NCBI GenBank assembly: GCA_017518255.1
Contig: JAFWVK010000058.1
Span: forward strand, 1 to 59,866
Origin: Oscillospiraceae bacterium
Lineage (GTDB): Bacteria; Bacillota; Clostridia; Oscillospirales; Ruminococcaceae
DNA length: 59,866 nt
Direction of reading: 5' to 3'
The translations under genes were made by a program, and so were the position numbers. The stretch's first letter is position 1. The number at the start of each line of letters is the position of its first letter. Of this stretch, positions 59,022 through 59,866 are shown piece after piece. The notes beneath the pieces are model-generated. The model had not been told where the DNA came from. It saw nothing but the letters and a program-made list of their open reading frames with translations, and ran no database searches.

Positions 59022-59866
59022 ATGCATGTAGACCTGATTGCAACTACAAAAGGCTCGAATAAGCTGATACACGGTACCGACAACGGCAAAAAAACTGCCT
59101 GCGGTATCAACCTTACAAAGCCAGAGAATCTCGGCTTATACACAACAACCGGTGAGATGAAGGATATCATGGATCTCACCTGCGACAAGTGCAAGCTTGT
59201 AATCGCGAAAAAACAGATAAAAGAATCGAACAGGGAAATGGCTGCCCAGCTGAAAGCCGAGCAGAAGGCTCTGCGGCGTGAAAGAGCCGCCGAAAAGCAT
59301 AATCACGGTGCTGCTGAAATCCAGCAGCCTGTAAAGAAGGAAGAAGAGTATGTTCCGCCTTCCATGAGGAAAAACAAGGCAGCGCAGGAACAGAAAAAAC
59401 CGATTGATGCACCGGCTCCGGAAATCCAGAAGCCCGTTTCGATGCCGGCTCCGAATGTCGGACCGGCACCGGTTTCCGCACCGGCTGCCAACCGTGCTCC
59501 TGTGGATGACGTTCTTGCACAGTTTGCAGTTCCGGCAGTTCCGACATCGCTTCCGCCTTCACCTGCACCTGCACCTGCACCGGCTCCGGCTCCGCAGCCT
59601 GTTCCTGCGCCGGCAGACGATGTTCTTGCGCAGTTTGCGATTCCGACTGTCCCGACCTCTCTGCCCGGTGCTGCTCCCGCAGTGCAGCCCGCACCGGCAG
59701 ACGATGTTCTTGCGCAGTTTGCGATTCCGACTGTTCCGACCTCGCTGCCCGGTGCTGCTCCCGCAGTGCAGCCCGCACCGGCAGACGATGTGCTTGCGCA
59801 GTTTGCGATTCCGACTGTCCCGACCTCGCTGCCCGGTGCTGCTCCCGCAGTGCAGCCCGCACCGGC
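59022..59866 (+). CDS. Partial zinc-motif protein with 28-residue repeats
   Basis: The reading frame is open from ATG at 59022 to the window end (281 codons) and has no stop, so it is truncated by the window. CCGGAGG lies before the ATG. Residues 1-70 hold a likely zinc site: H17, the TACG cysteine near 28 and CDKC near 54-57. A charged helix (REMAAQLKAEQKALRRERAAEKH) follows, then Pro/Ala-rich sequence with repeats of ADDVLAQFAIPTVPTSLPG, 28 residues (84 bases) long. Repeat starts are near 59613, 59697 and 59781, with a more divergent copy near 59500. No family recognised; no signal peptide. Confidence 0.8.
   Translation, partial: MHVDLIATTKGSNKLIHGTDNGKKTACGINLTKPENLGLYTTTGEMKDIMDLTCDKCKLVIAKKQIKESNREMAAQLKAEQKALRRERAAEKHNHGAAEIQQPVKKEEEYVPPSMRKNKAAQEQKKPIDAPAPEIQKPVSMPAPNVGPAPVSAPAANRAPVDDVLAQFAVPAVPTSLPPSPAPAPAPAPAPQPVPAPADDVLAQFAIPTVPTSLPGAAPAVQPAPADDVLAQFAIPTVPTSLPGAAPAVQPAPADDVLAQFAIPTVPTSLPGAAPAVQPAP
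59613..59866 (+). repeat. 84 bp in-frame tandem repeats
   Basis: Three near-identical 84-base units starting at 59613, 59697 and 59781, the last running to the window end. They differ mainly at third codon positions (for example GTC/GTT, TCT/TCG), which suggests duplication with purifying pressure or gene conversion. Confidence 0.9.

Noticed and set aside
59560..59600. Short CCTGCA/CCGGCT repeats that might suggest a microsatellite or CRISPR-like array
   Set aside because: They encode a Pro/Ala run in frame with the gene, and there are no spacers between conserved repeats.
59176..59862. 228-codon minus-strand frame with repeats
   Set aside because: The repeats are the mirror of the 84-base units in the plus-strand gene, which has the promoter, ribosome site and zinc motif.

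Overview
This roughly 60 kb chromosomal window looks like a fibre-degrading Ruminococcus-type Firmicute (Oscillospiraceae/Ruminococcaceae). Four secreted enzymes carry C-terminal dockerins (two GH9 cellulases, one DUF4434 protein, one GH43-CBM6 protein), a lipoprotein carries a cohesin-like domain, and there are two unlinked permease pairs with a giant solute-binding protein. T-box and SAM-I leaders, AGGAGG ribosome sites and TTGACA-N17-TATAAT promoters also fit this group. No rRNA, tRNA, CRISPR array or complete insertion sequence was recognised.

Layout. 1-2950: a degraded mobile-element edge with a small YjzC-like gene, a DUF1883-TIR protein, an XRE repressor with a divergent operator region, an excisionase-like gene and a truncated integrase. 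2950-5560: SpoIIQ-like M23 protein, a DUF4352-type lipoprotein and a 2[4Fe-4S] ferredoxin, with two copies of a 220 bp hairpin-rich repeat. 6024-17590: an eight-gene operon of solute-binding protein, two permeases, NHL/TPR membrane protein, Yip1-type protein, DUF5696 protein and two more permeases, with no ATPase. 17649-20529 (minus): MoxR ATPase, DUF58 protein and the cohesin lipoprotein. 20918-25009: two GH9-dockerin cellulases. 25101-29350: lipoprotein, phosphoesterase, asparaginase, DUF4416, DUF4177-like and endonuclease III. 29347-32015: a T-box leader, probably isoleucine-specific, in front of an XRE-cupin-acyl-CoA synthetase fusion. 32195-40144: small conserved genes, orphan fumarase alpha subunit, YbjN-like protein, TatD-associated radical SAM protein, GH5-like lipoprotein, DUF4434-dockerin protein, and metK behind a SAM-I riboswitch. 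40267-51997: an ECF sigma/anti-sigma-like pair, GH43-dockerin, HD-GYP protein, SLC13/ArsB-like transporter, lepA, hemW and a CotH-family lipoprotein. 52128-58846: a second ECF sigma factor flanked by paralogous membrane propeller proteins, followed by an ABC exporter pair. 59022-end: a partial repeat-rich zinc-motif protein.

How it fits together. The dockerin enzymes and cohesin lipoprotein suggest surface-held plant cell wall degradation; the 6-17.6 kb operon would import released sugars using an ATPase encoded elsewhere. The most interesting unit is the T-box-controlled synthetase. Ruminococci classically need branched-chain volatile fatty acids, and an isoleucine T-box here would link uncharged tRNA-Ile to activation of an acid such as 2-methylbutyrate for amino acid synthesis by reductive carboxylation. 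That role is inferred, not shown. All functions come from reading the sequence without database searches.
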